Shown one piece after another: positions 7,680 through 15,021 of a DNA stretch of 35,373 nt. Source of the stretch: Lapillicoccus sp. (GTDB lineage: Bacteria; Actinomycetota; Actinomycetes; Actinomycetales; Dermatophilaceae). The stretch is taken from NCBI RefSeq assembly GCF_025353065.1, contig NZ_JANXRJ010000058.1:1-35373 (forward strand), read 5' to 3'. Positions within the stretch are counted from its first letter, which is position 1, and each line of letters starts with the position of its first letter. The position numbers and the translations under genes were made by a program. The notes beneath the pieces are model-generated. The model saw only the letters and a program-made list of their open reading frames with translations. It was not told the DNA's origin and searched no databases.

Positions 7680-7723
7680 GAACCCCATTGTCGTCGGTGC
7701 TCGAGGCGTCTGCCGCGGACGGG

Positions 7724-8365
7724 TCACCATCCGTCGATGTGCAGCACCTCGTCGACGGGCTGCCGCGGCGCCGGTCCGAAGGTCTCTCCGGTGTAGTAGG
7801 CCGTCGGGATGAGCGCGCCCTGGCGGATGCCCTCGGGCAGGCCGAGCAGGTCGGCGACCTCCTGCTCGTGGTGCAGGTGGAGCGTGGTCCACGCCGTCCC
7901 CAGACCGCGGGCGCGGGCGGCGAGGCAGAAGCTCCAGGCGGCCGGCAGCAGCGACCCCCAGAGGCCGGCCTGGCTCCCGTCGCCGAGGTGGTCGGCCCGC
8001 AGGCAGGGGATGACCAGGGCGGGGACCTCGCCGAGGTGCTCGCCGAGGTAGGCGACGCTGCTGCCCACCCGTCGCTGCACGGGCGCCCGGTCGGGGTCGT
8101 CGGCGAAGAGGCTGCCGGCCGAGCCGGACGAGGTGAGGTATGCCGTGACGGCCCGCCGGTAGATCTCGCCGATCGCCGCCCGCCTGGCCGCATCCGTCAC
8201 GACGACGAACGACCACCCCTGCCGGTTGGATCCGGAGGGCGCCTGCATCGCGACCTCGACACACTCCCGCAGCAGGGCCATGGGCACCTCGCGGGTGAGG
8301 TCGAGGCGCTTGCGGACGGTGCGGGTGGTCGTGAGGAGCTCGTCGGCAGTGAGGTCGGGGGTCAT
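7724..8365 (-). CDS. Nitroreductase-family flavoprotein
   Basis: A 213-residue FMN-dependent oxidoreductase. The N-terminal TVRKRLDL and the phosphate-binding APSGSNRQGWSFVVV are typical, as are the second-half AWSFCLAARARGLGTAWTTL and the C-terminal PTAYYTGETFGPAPRQP. Physiological substrate unknown; the family reduces quinones, nitro compounds or enones with NAD(P)H. ATG 8365 overlaps the stop of the glycerophosphodiesterase gene (ATGA), so the two are translationally coupled. Confidence 0.9.
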   Translation of the reverse strand: MTPDLTADELLTTTRTVRKRLDLTREVPMALLRECVEVAMQAPSGSNRQGWSFVVVTDAARRAAIGEIYRRAVTAYLTSSGSAGSLFADDPDRAPVQRRVGSSVAYLGEHLGEVPALVIPCLRADHLGDGSQAGLWGSLLPAAWSFCLAARARGLGTAWTTLHLHHEQEVADLLGLPEGIRQGALIPTAYYTGETFGPAPRQPVDEVLHIDGW

Positions 8366-9159
8366 TCCGCCATCGTGCCAGCGTCCGTGGGCCGACGCCG
8401 GGGCGCCGGTCTCCACGCGTCGCGGGAGATGAGGACCTCGCGGAGCAGGTCGGGCCGGTCGGTGATGATCCCGTCGACGCCGAGGTCGAGCAGGTCCCGC
8501 ATCCTCGCCGGGTCGTCGACGGTCCAGGCGACGACTCGGATGTGCAGGTCGTGCGCCATCGTCACCAGTCGTCGGGCGACTGCGGGCGGTCCGACGAGTC
8601 GGACTGGTAGGTGGGCGAACTCGCCTGTTGCCACACCCGTGGGTGGCCTGGCCCCCGACCACGCGGCAGCGACGAGGCCCGTCAGGGCGTGCCAGCCCAG
8701 CGCCGTCGTCACGGCGGGGACGTGCCCGCGGACGTCGGCCAGCCAGGCGTCGGGCGCGCCGGCGACACAGACTCGCTCGGCGACGTCCCGGCGGCGGAGG
8801 AGGTCGAGCATCGGTGCGATGGCGGCCCGGACCTTGAGGTCCACCGTGAAGCAGGCGTCGGGGAGGTCGTGGAGCACCTCCTCCAACGTGGCGACGGAGG
8901 CGTGGCCGCCGACGTGCAGCGCTCGCAGCTGGTCGAGCGTCCGGTCGGCCACCGCGCCACGGTCCGTGGTCGTGCGCCCCAGGGTGCGGTCGTGCACGCA
9001 GACGAGGTGCCCGTCGCGGGTCACCCGGACGTCGGTCTCGAGATAGCGCAGGCCGAGGCCGGCCGACAGCCGGAAGGCCGCCTGCGTGTTCTCCGGAGCG
9101 AGCGCTGCCCCGCCGCGGTGGGCGATGGCGAGCGGTCCGGTCTCCCGTCCGTAGCTCAT
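8362..9159 (-). CDS. Glycerophosphodiester phosphodiesterase family protein
   Basis: Hydrolyses glycerophosphodiesters to glycerol 3-phosphate and an alcohol. The 265-residue product has the family's catalytic arrangement: AIAHRGGAALAPENTQAA (catalytic His and Glu), ETDVRVTRDGHLVCVHDRTL (metal-binding Glu/Asp and second His), a central FTVDLK, and the late WTVDDPARM and DGIITDRPD. No signal peptide, so probably cytoplasmic. Start ATG 9159 overlaps the upstream glycosyltransferase stop (ATGA); ATG 9168 in frame is less likely. Confidence 0.9.
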   Translation of the reverse strand: MSYGRETGPLAIAHRGGAALAPENTQAAFRLSAGLGLRYLETDVRVTRDGHLVCVHDRTLGRTTTDRGAVADRTLDQLRALHVGGHASVATLEEVLHDLPDACFTVDLKVRAAIAPMLDLLRRRDVAERVCVAGAPDAWLADVRGHVPAVTTALGWHALTGLVAAAWSGARPPTGVATGEFAHLPVRLVGPPAVARRLVTMAHDLHIRVVAWTVDDPARMRDLLDLGVDGIITDRPDLLREVLISRDAWRPAPRRRPTDAGTMAE

Positions 9160-10250
9160 GCCACACACGCTGCCCGGTGGAGGTCGAGGAGCAGGGCGGT
9201 CGTGCGGTCCCAGGGGAACTCCTCGGCCCGGGCCCGGGCCGCCGCGGTCCGGTCGGCGTGTGGCATGGCCAGCACCGCTCGGATGCCGTCGGCGATCGCC
9301 GGCCCCTCGGGTGCGGTGCAGGTGCCGGCTCCGGGGGTGAGCAGTTCACTCACCGCCGACGTCTGCGAGGCCACCACCGGTGTGCCACAGGCCAATGCCT
9401 CGAGCGCGGCGAGCCCGAAGGTCTCGATGGGTCCTGGCGCGAGCACCACGTCGCTGCCGCCGAGCAGGTCGGCGACCTCGCGTCGTCCCGAGAGGTGGCC
9501 GACGAACTCGACGGGAAGGCCGACCGCCCGTCGTTGCAGCGATCGCCGCAGGGGCCCGTCACCGGCGACGACGAGGGTCGCACGGAGACCGTGCTCGAGC
9601 AGGTGCGACAGCGCGTCGATGGCCAGGTCGGGTCGCTTCTCCCTCGAGAGCCGGCTGCAGAGGACGAGGCGCGCTTCGGGGCGCACGGTCCGCCGCGTCG
9701 GCGGCCGGAAGGCCTCGAGGTCGACGCCAAGCGGGATGTGGACGGAGGTCAGGCCGATCCGAGCCAGCTCCATCGCCGCGAAGCGCGTTGTCGTGACAAC
9801 CTGGTCGAAGCGCTCGACGGTGCCGGCGTTGTGACGGTCCACGATCCGGCGCAGGCCGCGCGGACCGAGGGGGGAGAAGGCGCTGAGGACCCCCTCGAGC
9901 TGCTCGTGGAGGAAGACGACCGAGGGGATGCCCGCACTCCTCGCCCAGCGGCCGATCCCGCGCAGGGTCAACCGGTCCGAGACCTCGAGGCGGTCGGGGG
10001 CGAGCACCTCGAGAGCCGTGAGCACCGGCTCGATCCGGGGCATGACGTGATAACCCGACCCCGGCACGGGGGTCCCGGCCAGCACGACGTGACGTCCCCA
10101 GTCGTGCTCCGTCGTGCCTGCTCGACGACCCGGGGTCACGAGGACGAACTCGTGCCCGGCGGCGCGGTAGCCGCGGCCGAGGGCGCGGACGGTGGTGCGG
10201 ATGCCGCCGCTGTGTGCGGCATACGCGTTGGTGACGTGGACGATCCGCAT
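9156..10250 (-). CDS. GT4-family glycosyltransferase (second of a pair)
   Basis: A 364-residue GT-B fold enzyme that would transfer an activated sugar to a lipid or carbohydrate acceptor on the cytoplasmic face of the membrane. Evidence: start MRIVHVTNAYAAHSGGIRTT, the linker region RLVLCSRLSREKRPDLAIDA with the nucleotide-sugar-contacting Arg and Lys, LVVAGDGPLRRSL, and the EX7E region PIETFGLAALEALACGTPVV. Its ATG overlaps the stop of the first glycosyltransferase by one base (TGATG). Pairing of two such enzymes recalls actinobacterial glycolipid or PIM-type mannosyltransferase pairs, but the acceptor is unknown. Confidence 0.88.
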   Translation of the reverse strand: MRIVHVTNAYAAHSGGIRTTVRALGRGYRAAGHEFVLVTPGRRAGTTEHDWGRHVVLAGTPVPGSGYHVMPRIEPVLTALEVLAPDRLEVSDRLTLRGIGRWARSAGIPSVVFLHEQLEGVLSAFSPLGPRGLRRIVDRHNAGTVERFDQVVTTTRFAAMELARIGLTSVHIPLGVDLEAFRPPTRRTVRPEARLVLCSRLSREKRPDLAIDALSHLLEHGLRATLVVAGDGPLRRSLQRRAVGLPVEFVGHLSGRREVADLLGGSDVVLAPGPIETFGLAALEALACGTPVVASQTSAVSELLTPGAGTCTAPEGPAIADGIRAVLAMPHADRTAAARARAEEFPWDRTTALLLDLHRAACVA

Positions 10251-11350
10251 CAGCGGGCCCGGCTTCCGACCGAGGTCGCCAGGTCGTAGTGGGCGAGCAG
10301 CGCCGTGCAGACCCGGAGCCAGGTGCGATGAGCCACGGCGGCCTTCGCGGCGGCCCCCATCGCCCGGCGCTTGCGCCGGTCGCCCACCAGGTTGGCGACG
10401 CACGCCCGCAGGCCCGGGAGGTCGTCCGGCTCGTAGAGCCAGCCGGTGCGGCTGCTGTCGACGAGGTCGAGCAGGCCGCCGGCGCCGACCGCCACGACCG
10501 GGATCCCGCTGGCCATCGCCTCCTGGGCGGCCTGGCAGAAGGTCTCGTGCGGCCCGGTCTGCACCGCCACGTCGAGGTCGGCGACGGTCCGCGAGAGGGC
10601 GGCGCCGGTGAGCAGACCGGTGAACTGCGCGTGGGGCAGGAGCCGCTGCAGGTCGGCGCGGTCGGGACCGTCGCCGACGACCACGACCTGGACCCCGGGC
10701 AGACCGTCGAGCGCCGCGAGGTGCCCGACCTGCTTCTCCGGCGCCAGCCGGCCGACGAAGCCGACGCGGACGACCGGGTCGTTCTCGGGCCGCGTCCGGT
10801 GGACGGGGTTGAAGGTCGCGAGGTCCACGCCCCGGGGCCAGACCTCGACGCGCGGCACCCCGTGGCTCTCGAGCTCGCGGGCGACCGTCGGCGTGGGCGC
10901 CAGTGTGACAGCTGCCCGCTCGTGGATCGACACCACTCGCCGCCACAGCGCGCCGGTGACCGGTCCGATGTTGTATCGCGCGGCATACCCCGGCACGTCG
11001 GTCTGGTAGATCGCGACGACCGGGAGGCCAAGGGCCTGCGCCGCGCGGACGACGGGGCCGCCGAGCATGAACGGCGACGCGAGGTGGATGACGTCGGGCT
11101 GCAGGTCGGACAGCTCCCGGACGAGACGGGTCGCCGTCGTCAGGGAGACCCGCACCTCGGGATAGCCGGGGAGCCCGACGGACGGCAGCCCGGTCACCGG
11201 CGTCCCTTCGCACGAGGCCGGGGGGTCGCCGGGAGTGAGGACGTGGGCGTCGTGACCGGTCCGCTGCAGGTGCCTGAGCACCTCGATGACCGAACGCGTC
11301 ACACCGTTGACGTGGGGGAGGAAGGATTCCGTGACGATCGCGACCTTCAC
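10250..11350 (-). CDS. GT4-family glycosyltransferase (MgtA-like; first of a pair)
   Basis: The 366-residue product begins MKVAIVTESFLPHVNGVTRS, the typical start of GDP-mannose-dependent glycosyltransferases related to MgtA and SqdX. Other motifs: DVIHLASPFMLGG, VGFVGRLAPEKQVGHLAALD, VVVGDGPDRADL, and the EX7E region HETFCQAAQEAMASGIPVVA. GTG 11350 gives the canonical N-terminus; the open frame extends upstream but that part is not family-like. It heads a five-gene minus-strand operon. Sugar donor and acceptor are inferred only by family. Confidence 0.85.
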   Translation of the reverse strand: MKVAIVTESFLPHVNGVTRSVIEVLRHLQRTGHDAHVLTPGDPPASCEGTPVTGLPSVGLPGYPEVRVSLTTATRLVRELSDLQPDVIHLASPFMLGGPVVRAAQALGLPVVAIYQTDVPGYAARYNIGPVTGALWRRVVSIHERAAVTLAPTPTVARELESHGVPRVEVWPRGVDLATFNPVHRTRPENDPVVRVGFVGRLAPEKQVGHLAALDGLPGVQVVVVGDGPDRADLQRLLPHAQFTGLLTGAALSRTVADLDVAVQTGPHETFCQAAQEAMASGIPVVAVGAGGLLDLVDSSRTGWLYEPDDLPGLRACVANLVGDRRKRRAMGAAAKAAVAHRTWLRVCTALLAHYDLATSVGSRAR

Positions 11351-11595
11351 GCCGTCAAGGACAACAGGATCGGGCGTCGCCCCGGGGGGTGCCGGGGTGT
11401 CGCGTCGACGCACGTCACGTGAACGGCCGGGGCAGGCCACCGAGGTGAGGAGCCGTCGGGAACGCCTCCCGGCACACCGGCCACCGACAGGCTTTGCCTG
11501 CCGTTCGCCTGGGAATCCCCTGGACGTCACCTGGACCTCGTTGGCTGGGGCCGACTACTCGTCACCTCTCACCCCAACACACAGAGGCGGATACC

Positions 11596-13356
11596 TTGCG
11601 TCACTCACACGACGGTCCGGAGCACTCCCACGGGCCCGGTGCCGACCACACCGACCACACGCACGACACGATCGACCTGTCGGTCGTCGCACCGCTCGCG
11701 ACCGACCTGAGCGTCCCGGACCACGAGCTCTCCCCGTCGGAGCTCGGTCGTCGCGGCTTCCTGCGTCGGGCCGGGCTGCTCGGGGCCACGGCCGCCGCAG
11801 TGTCGGTCTTCGCCGAGGCCGGCCCGGCCGCCGCGTCGACGGCGTCGACCGCGTCGCCCATGCCGACCCCGGCGCGCCCTCCGACCGGCCAGTACCACTG
11901 GCTCGCGGGCGACCACCACATCCACACCCAGCACAGCAGCGACGCGCAGTACCGCGTCGCCGACCAGGTCCAGCACGGCTCGGCCTTCGGGCTCGACTGG
12001 ATGGTCATCACCGACCACGGCAGCCTCACCCACGCACGGCTCGGCGTCGAGAAGGTCAACCCCGACATCGTGGACGCGCGCAACCGGTTCAAGGACCGCA
12101 CCCTCGTCTTCCAGGGCCTCGAGTGGAACATCCCGGCCGCCGAGCACGGCACCGTCTTCGTCCACCCGGGCAAGAACGAGGTGGCCGTCCTCAAGGAGTT
12201 CGAGAACGGCTTCGACGGTGTCGTCAACGGCTGGGGGGCCTCGACGAGCGACAACGAGCGGCACCTCGAGGGCCTCGACTTCCTCGCCGCATCGGTGAGC
12301 TCGAAGCGGGTGAGCGACGCGGCGTTCTTCGCCAACCACCCGGCCCGGAAGGGCCTCGACTCACCGCACGAGATCCGGGGCTGGCGCACGCGGCAGCCGC
12401 GGATCGCTCTCGGGATGGAGGGCGCCCCGGGCCATCAGGCGGCCGGCATCAAGGCGCCGCTCGGCGCCGGCTCGGGCCGGGGGTTCTACGACAACAGCCC
12501 GACGGCCGACAGCTTCGCGGCATACCCCCTCGAGAGCTACATCACCTACGGCGGCTTCGACTGGATGACGAGCACCGTCGGTGGTCTGTGGGACAGCCTC
12601 CTGGCCGAGGGTCAGCCGTGGTGGATCACGGCGAACTCCGACTCGCACACGATCTACCTCGACGACTCGGTGCGCGGGGGAGCCGGGACGCAGGCCGAGT
12701 TCGACGCGAACGGACGCTACCTCGACCCGGTCCACGGCACGGTGGGACCGAAGGCGACCAACGGTGACTTCTGGCCCGGCTACTACAGCAAGACCCACGT
12801 CGGCGCCGAGGACTTCACGTATGCCGCGGTGATGGAGGGGCTGCGGGCCGGCCGGATCTACGTCGACCACGGCGGTCTCACCCGCTCGGTCGACGTCACG
12901 GTCCGCCCGCGCGGCAGCGCCGCTCCGGGGACACCCCTCGGATCGGTGCGGTCGGTCACGAAGGGTGAGCGGCTCGAGCTGCAGGTCACAGTCGGCGCGG
13001 CCAACCTGCCCAACTGGGCGCAGTTCGTGCCCAAGCTCGCCCGCATCGACGTGATCCGCGGTGGCGTCACCGGGCTCGCCTCCGACACGGACACCTTCTC
13101 GGCCCCGGCGACGAAGGTCGTCTACCAGCGCGACGTCTCCCGGGCGGGCGACCGGATCGCCTTCACCTACGACCTCGGTCCGGCGAGCGAGCCGTTCTAC
13201 GTCCGGGTGCGCGGGACCGACGGCAACCGCAGCGCGGTCGGCCTGGGCGGCGCGTCGGTCGACCCGATGGGGCCGGCCGCGGACGTGCAGGGCGACGCCG
13301 ACCCGTGGGCGGACCTGTGGTTCTACACCAACCCCATCTGGGTCCTGCCGCGCTGA
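11596..13356 (+). CDS. Tat-exported PHP-domain phosphoesterase
   Basis: A 586-residue protein with a His/Asp-rich N-terminus (RHSHDGPEHSHGP...DHTDHTHD), a Tat motif (GRRGFLRRAGLLGATAAAV) at about residues 50-70, and an Ala-rich cleavage region. The catalytic domain has PHP metal ligands: AGDHHIHTQHSSD, MVITDHGS, FQGLEWN and ITANSDSH. The last 150 residues look like a beta-rich domain. PHP enzymes hydrolyse phosphoesters with two or three metals; the substrate is unknown. TTG 11596 was chosen because GAGGCGG lies 5 nt upstream and it keeps the His-rich tail; a start further upstream has no ribosome binding site. It overlaps the next gene by one base (TGATG). Confidence 0.85.
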   Translation: MRHSHDGPEHSHGPGADHTDHTHDTIDLSVVAPLATDLSVPDHELSPSELGRRGFLRRAGLLGATAAAVSVFAEAGPAAASTASTASPMPTPARPPTGQYHWLAGDHHIHTQHSSDAQYRVADQVQHGSAFGLDWMVITDHGSLTHARLGVEKVNPDIVDARNRFKDRTLVFQGLEWNIPAAEHGTVFVHPGKNEVAVLKEFENGFDGVVNGWGASTSDNERHLEGLDFLAASVSSKRVSDAAFFANHPARKGLDSPHEIRGWRTRQPRIALGMEGAPGHQAAGIKAPLGAGSGRGFYDNSPTADSFAAYPLESYITYGGFDWMTSTVGGLWDSLLAEGQPWWITANSDSHTIYLDDSVRGGAGTQAEFDANGRYLDPVHGTVGPKATNGDFWPGYYSKTHVGAEDFTYAAVMEGLRAGRIYVDHGGLTRSVDVTVRPRGSAAPGTPLGSVRSVTKGERLELQVTVGAANLPNWAQFVPKLARIDVIRGGVTGLASDTDTFSAPATKVVYQRDVSRAGDRIAFTYDLGPASEPFYVRVRGTDGNRSAVGLGGASVDPMGPAADVQGDADPWADLWFYTNPIWVLPR

Positions 13357-13874
13357 TGGCGAGCCGGCTGACGACCTCGCCCTCCGGCGAGGCGCCCTCC
13401 TGGGCCACCACTCGGGAGGCCGAGCACGCGTTCTCGGTCCTCGCCCTGGTGGGCTCCGGAGACGTCGTCAGCGCCGCGACCCACTTCTCCTCCTCGAGCA
13501 GGGCGGTCCTCGTGACCGTCCTGCTCGCGGGGGGAGAGGTCGTGGTCCTCGGCAGCCGGGACCCGGTCGACAGCGCACACGTGAGGCGGCTGCATGCCGA
13601 CCGCGAGGGTGGTCGCCTGTTCCAGTTTTCCGGGTCAGCCCTCCTCGAGGGCGTCATGACCGTCGGTCGCCTCGTGGAACGGTCGGCGATCGAGGACGTC
13701 ACGATGATCGGTCACCGCGAGCCGGCCCCGCGGCATACCGAGATCGACACCCAGGCCTTCGTGCGACCGCACCTGGCCGGTGGTCGGGTGCAGCTCGTCG
13801 TACGGCCCGCCGCGGACGGGCGCGTCGTCCCGTTCGAGCAGCCGAGCCCGACGCCCTGCTGCGCCGACCACTGA
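13356..13874 (+). CDS. Unknown protein coupled to the PHP phosphoesterase
   Basis: Not recognised. The 172-residue product is cytoplasmic by appearance: no signal peptide and no long hydrophobic helix, although ALLEGVMTVGRL and VLVTVLLAGGEVVVLGS are moderately hydrophobic beta-type stretches. The Ser-rich ATHFSSSSRA resembles a loop. It ends in PTPCCADH, a CysCys-x2-His tail that could bind metal. ATG 13356 overlaps the stop of the PHP gene (TGATG), so production of the two is probably coupled. A possible role as metal or redox partner of the PHP enzyme is inference. Confidence 0.7.
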   Translation: MASRLTTSPSGEAPSWATTREAEHAFSVLALVGSGDVVSAATHFSSSSRAVLVTVLLAGGEVVVLGSRDPVDSAHVRRLHADREGGRLFQFSGSALLEGVMTVGRLVERSAIEDVTMIGHREPAPRHTEIDTQAFVRPHLAGGRVQLVVRPAADGRVVPFEQPSPTPCCADH

Positions 13875-13893
13875 CCTCAGCCGGCGGCCGTCA

Positions 13894-13937
13894 CCCCGCT
13901 CCTGGCGAAACCCGTTGGTGTCCCGCCAGGAGTGGGG
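13894..13937. terminator. Bidirectional terminator between convergent genes
   Basis: Arms CCCCGCTCCTGGCG (13894-13907) and CGCCAGGAGTGGGG (13924-13937) make a 14-bp stem with one G-U pair and a 16-nt loop. It lies between the unknown 172-residue gene (plus) and the 40-residue peptide gene (minus), and can serve both. Confidence 0.8.
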
Positions 13938-13954
13938 CCGTCAGACATCTCGGC

Positions 13955-14077
13955 TCAACAGACGGCGCAGTGGCTGCTCATCGGCGTGTTGACGTGAGTG
14001 GGGGCCGCGGACGCTGCCGCCGGGACCGCTCCGGCGAGGAAGGCGGAGAGGGCGAGGATGGAGAGGATGCGACGCAT
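13955..14077 (-). CDS. Small secreted peptide with C-terminal CxxC
   Basis: A 40-residue product: n-region MRRIL, hydrophobic core SILALSAFLAGAVPA, cleavage-type site ASA before APTH, and a mature tail APTHVNTPMSSHCAVC of about 16 residues. AAGGAG lies 7 nt before ATG 14077, a good ribosome binding site, and a terminator follows, so this looks like a real gene despite its size. No family is recognised. The mature CxxC end preceded by His suggests metal binding or a disulfide. A possible -10 (TATACT) is about 100 nt upstream. It faces the PHP-phosphoesterase pair tail to tail. Confidence 0.6.
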   Translation of the reverse strand: MRRILSILALSAFLAGAVPAAASAAPTHVNTPMSSHCAVC

Positions 14078-14150
14078 GGGGGAGCTCCTTGTGAGTGTGC
14101 GGATGTGAACCGCACCATCCTACGGATCGATCTCCCAGGGTTGAGGTCTC

Positions 14151-14171
14151 GACGCCAACGGATCTGGCGTC
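14151..14171. promoter_or_regulatory. Inverted repeat, possible operator of the small peptide gene
   Basis: Perfect GACGCCA-N7-TGGCGTC (14151-14157 and 14165-14171). On the minus strand it starts 4 nt after a TATACT (14180-14175), so it would cover the transcription start of the 40-residue peptide gene. No regulator is assigned. Confidence 0.45.
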
Positions 14172-14174
14172 AGG

Positions 14175-14182
14175 AGTATAAT
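14175..14182. promoter_or_regulatory. TATAAT / TATACT -10-like element
   Basis: TATAAT on the plus strand (14177-14182) and TATACT on the minus strand (14180-14175) overlap. Neither has a good -35. The minus reading suits the small secreted peptide gene; the plus reading would give a transcript toward the ArsR-like gene. Confidence 0.4.
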
Positions 14183-14359
14183 GCCGCGCTCGTTCGCGGA
14201 GTAGGCAGACGGACAATTCCCACCGGCGCCGGTATCGGAGCCGGCGTCCACCCCTGAGCGACCGTGTCGTGGTGCAGGAGAACGGATCCGGACGAAGCGT
14301 CACCCGATGCGCCGCAGGCCTGCGACGGACGAGGGCGTGCCCGCGGCGCGCGGGGGTCC

Positions 14360-14371
14360 TAGGGTCGTCAC
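14360..14371 (+). promoter_or_regulatory. -10 element of a leaderless promoter for the ArsR-like regulator
   Basis: TAGGGT (14360-14365) followed by 6 nt and ATG 14372, with no Shine-Dalgarno. Same geometry as at 2450, 16670 and 34420. Confidence 0.6.
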
Positions 14372-15010
14372 ATGACCCAGGACGAAGCAGACCGGTCGGT
14401 GCCCACGGAGAGCCAGCGTCGGCTGCGACATCTGCGGGCCATGTCGGCGGATCCCGCGCGGATGGACCTCTTCGAGGCCCTCAAGGTCGAGGGTGGACCG
14501 ATGAGCTCGGCCGAGCTGGGTCGTCGGGTGCCGGCCGCGCGCGGTGGCCTGCAGGCCCACCTGCGCAAGCTCGAGGAGGGTGAGTGGGTCGAGCGGGTCA
14601 GCGGCGGCGGCCGTCAGTCGGTGTGGCAGACCCGTGGCGGTCCCATCGCCTGGTCGGAGAGTGACGTGGTGGATCCGGACGTGGCCCTCGCGGTCGAGGA
14701 GCTCTACTGGGTCTCGCTGCAGCGCCGGATCAACCGGATCCGGCGCTTCGACGCCGAGCGACAGACCGGCGAGTGGCCCGAGGCCTGGGTGGAGGCGAGT
14801 ATCGGACATGACTATTCTCTGTGGCTGACCGCCGCAGATCTGGAGGACCTCGAGGGGGAGCTGGTGTCGACGATCGAGAAGTACCGGCTGCGCGCCCTGG
14901 CCCGCCAACGCGAGGTGCGCGCCGCGGCCGAGAAGCCCGATCGGCCCCGTCCGCCGGCCGAGCTGGTGTTCGTCACGATCTCGGCCTTCCCGATGAAGTC
15001 GACGGTGTAG
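14372..15010 (+). CDS. ArsR-like winged-helix transcriptional regulator
   Basis: A 212-residue regulator. Residues 10-85 form a winged helix: RRLRHLRAMSADPARMDLFE, then GGPMSSAELGRRVPAARGGL and QAHLRKLEEGEWVERV. The C-terminal half (ALAVEELYWVSLQRRINRIR, WLTAADLEDLEGELVSTIEK) is helical and probably dimerises or senses a ligand; this type is often next to MFS exporters. The MFS gene starts 11 nt downstream, so it likely controls that transporter. The start is supported by the TANNNT-6 nt-ATG arrangement. Confidence 0.85.
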   Translation: MTQDEADRSVPTESQRRLRHLRAMSADPARMDLFEALKVEGGPMSSAELGRRVPAARGGLQAHLRKLEEGEWVERVSGGGRQSVWQTRGGPIAWSESDVVDPDVALAVEELYWVSLQRRINRIRRFDAERQTGEWPEAWVEASIGHDYSLWLTAADLEDLEGELVSTIEKYRLRALARQREVRAAAEKPDRPRPPAELVFVTISAFPMKSTV

Positions 15011-15021
15011 CGGAGGTGGAT

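Larger units (their letters stand above)
14078..14359. other. Intergenic region with promoter-like and structured elements
   Basis: 282 nt without a credible gene on the plus strand. It has the TATAAT/TATACT element near 14175-14182, an inverted repeat at 14151-14171, and small GC hairpins (CCGCG around 14184-14199; CGCCGG and CCGGCG around 14226-14245). I see no known riboswitch and no tRNA. Confidence 0.5.

Noticed and set aside
14184..14260. tRNA or riboswitch in the gap before the ArsR-like gene
   Set aside because: No cloverleaf, T-loop GGTTC, or known riboswitch core could be found; only small GC hairpins.
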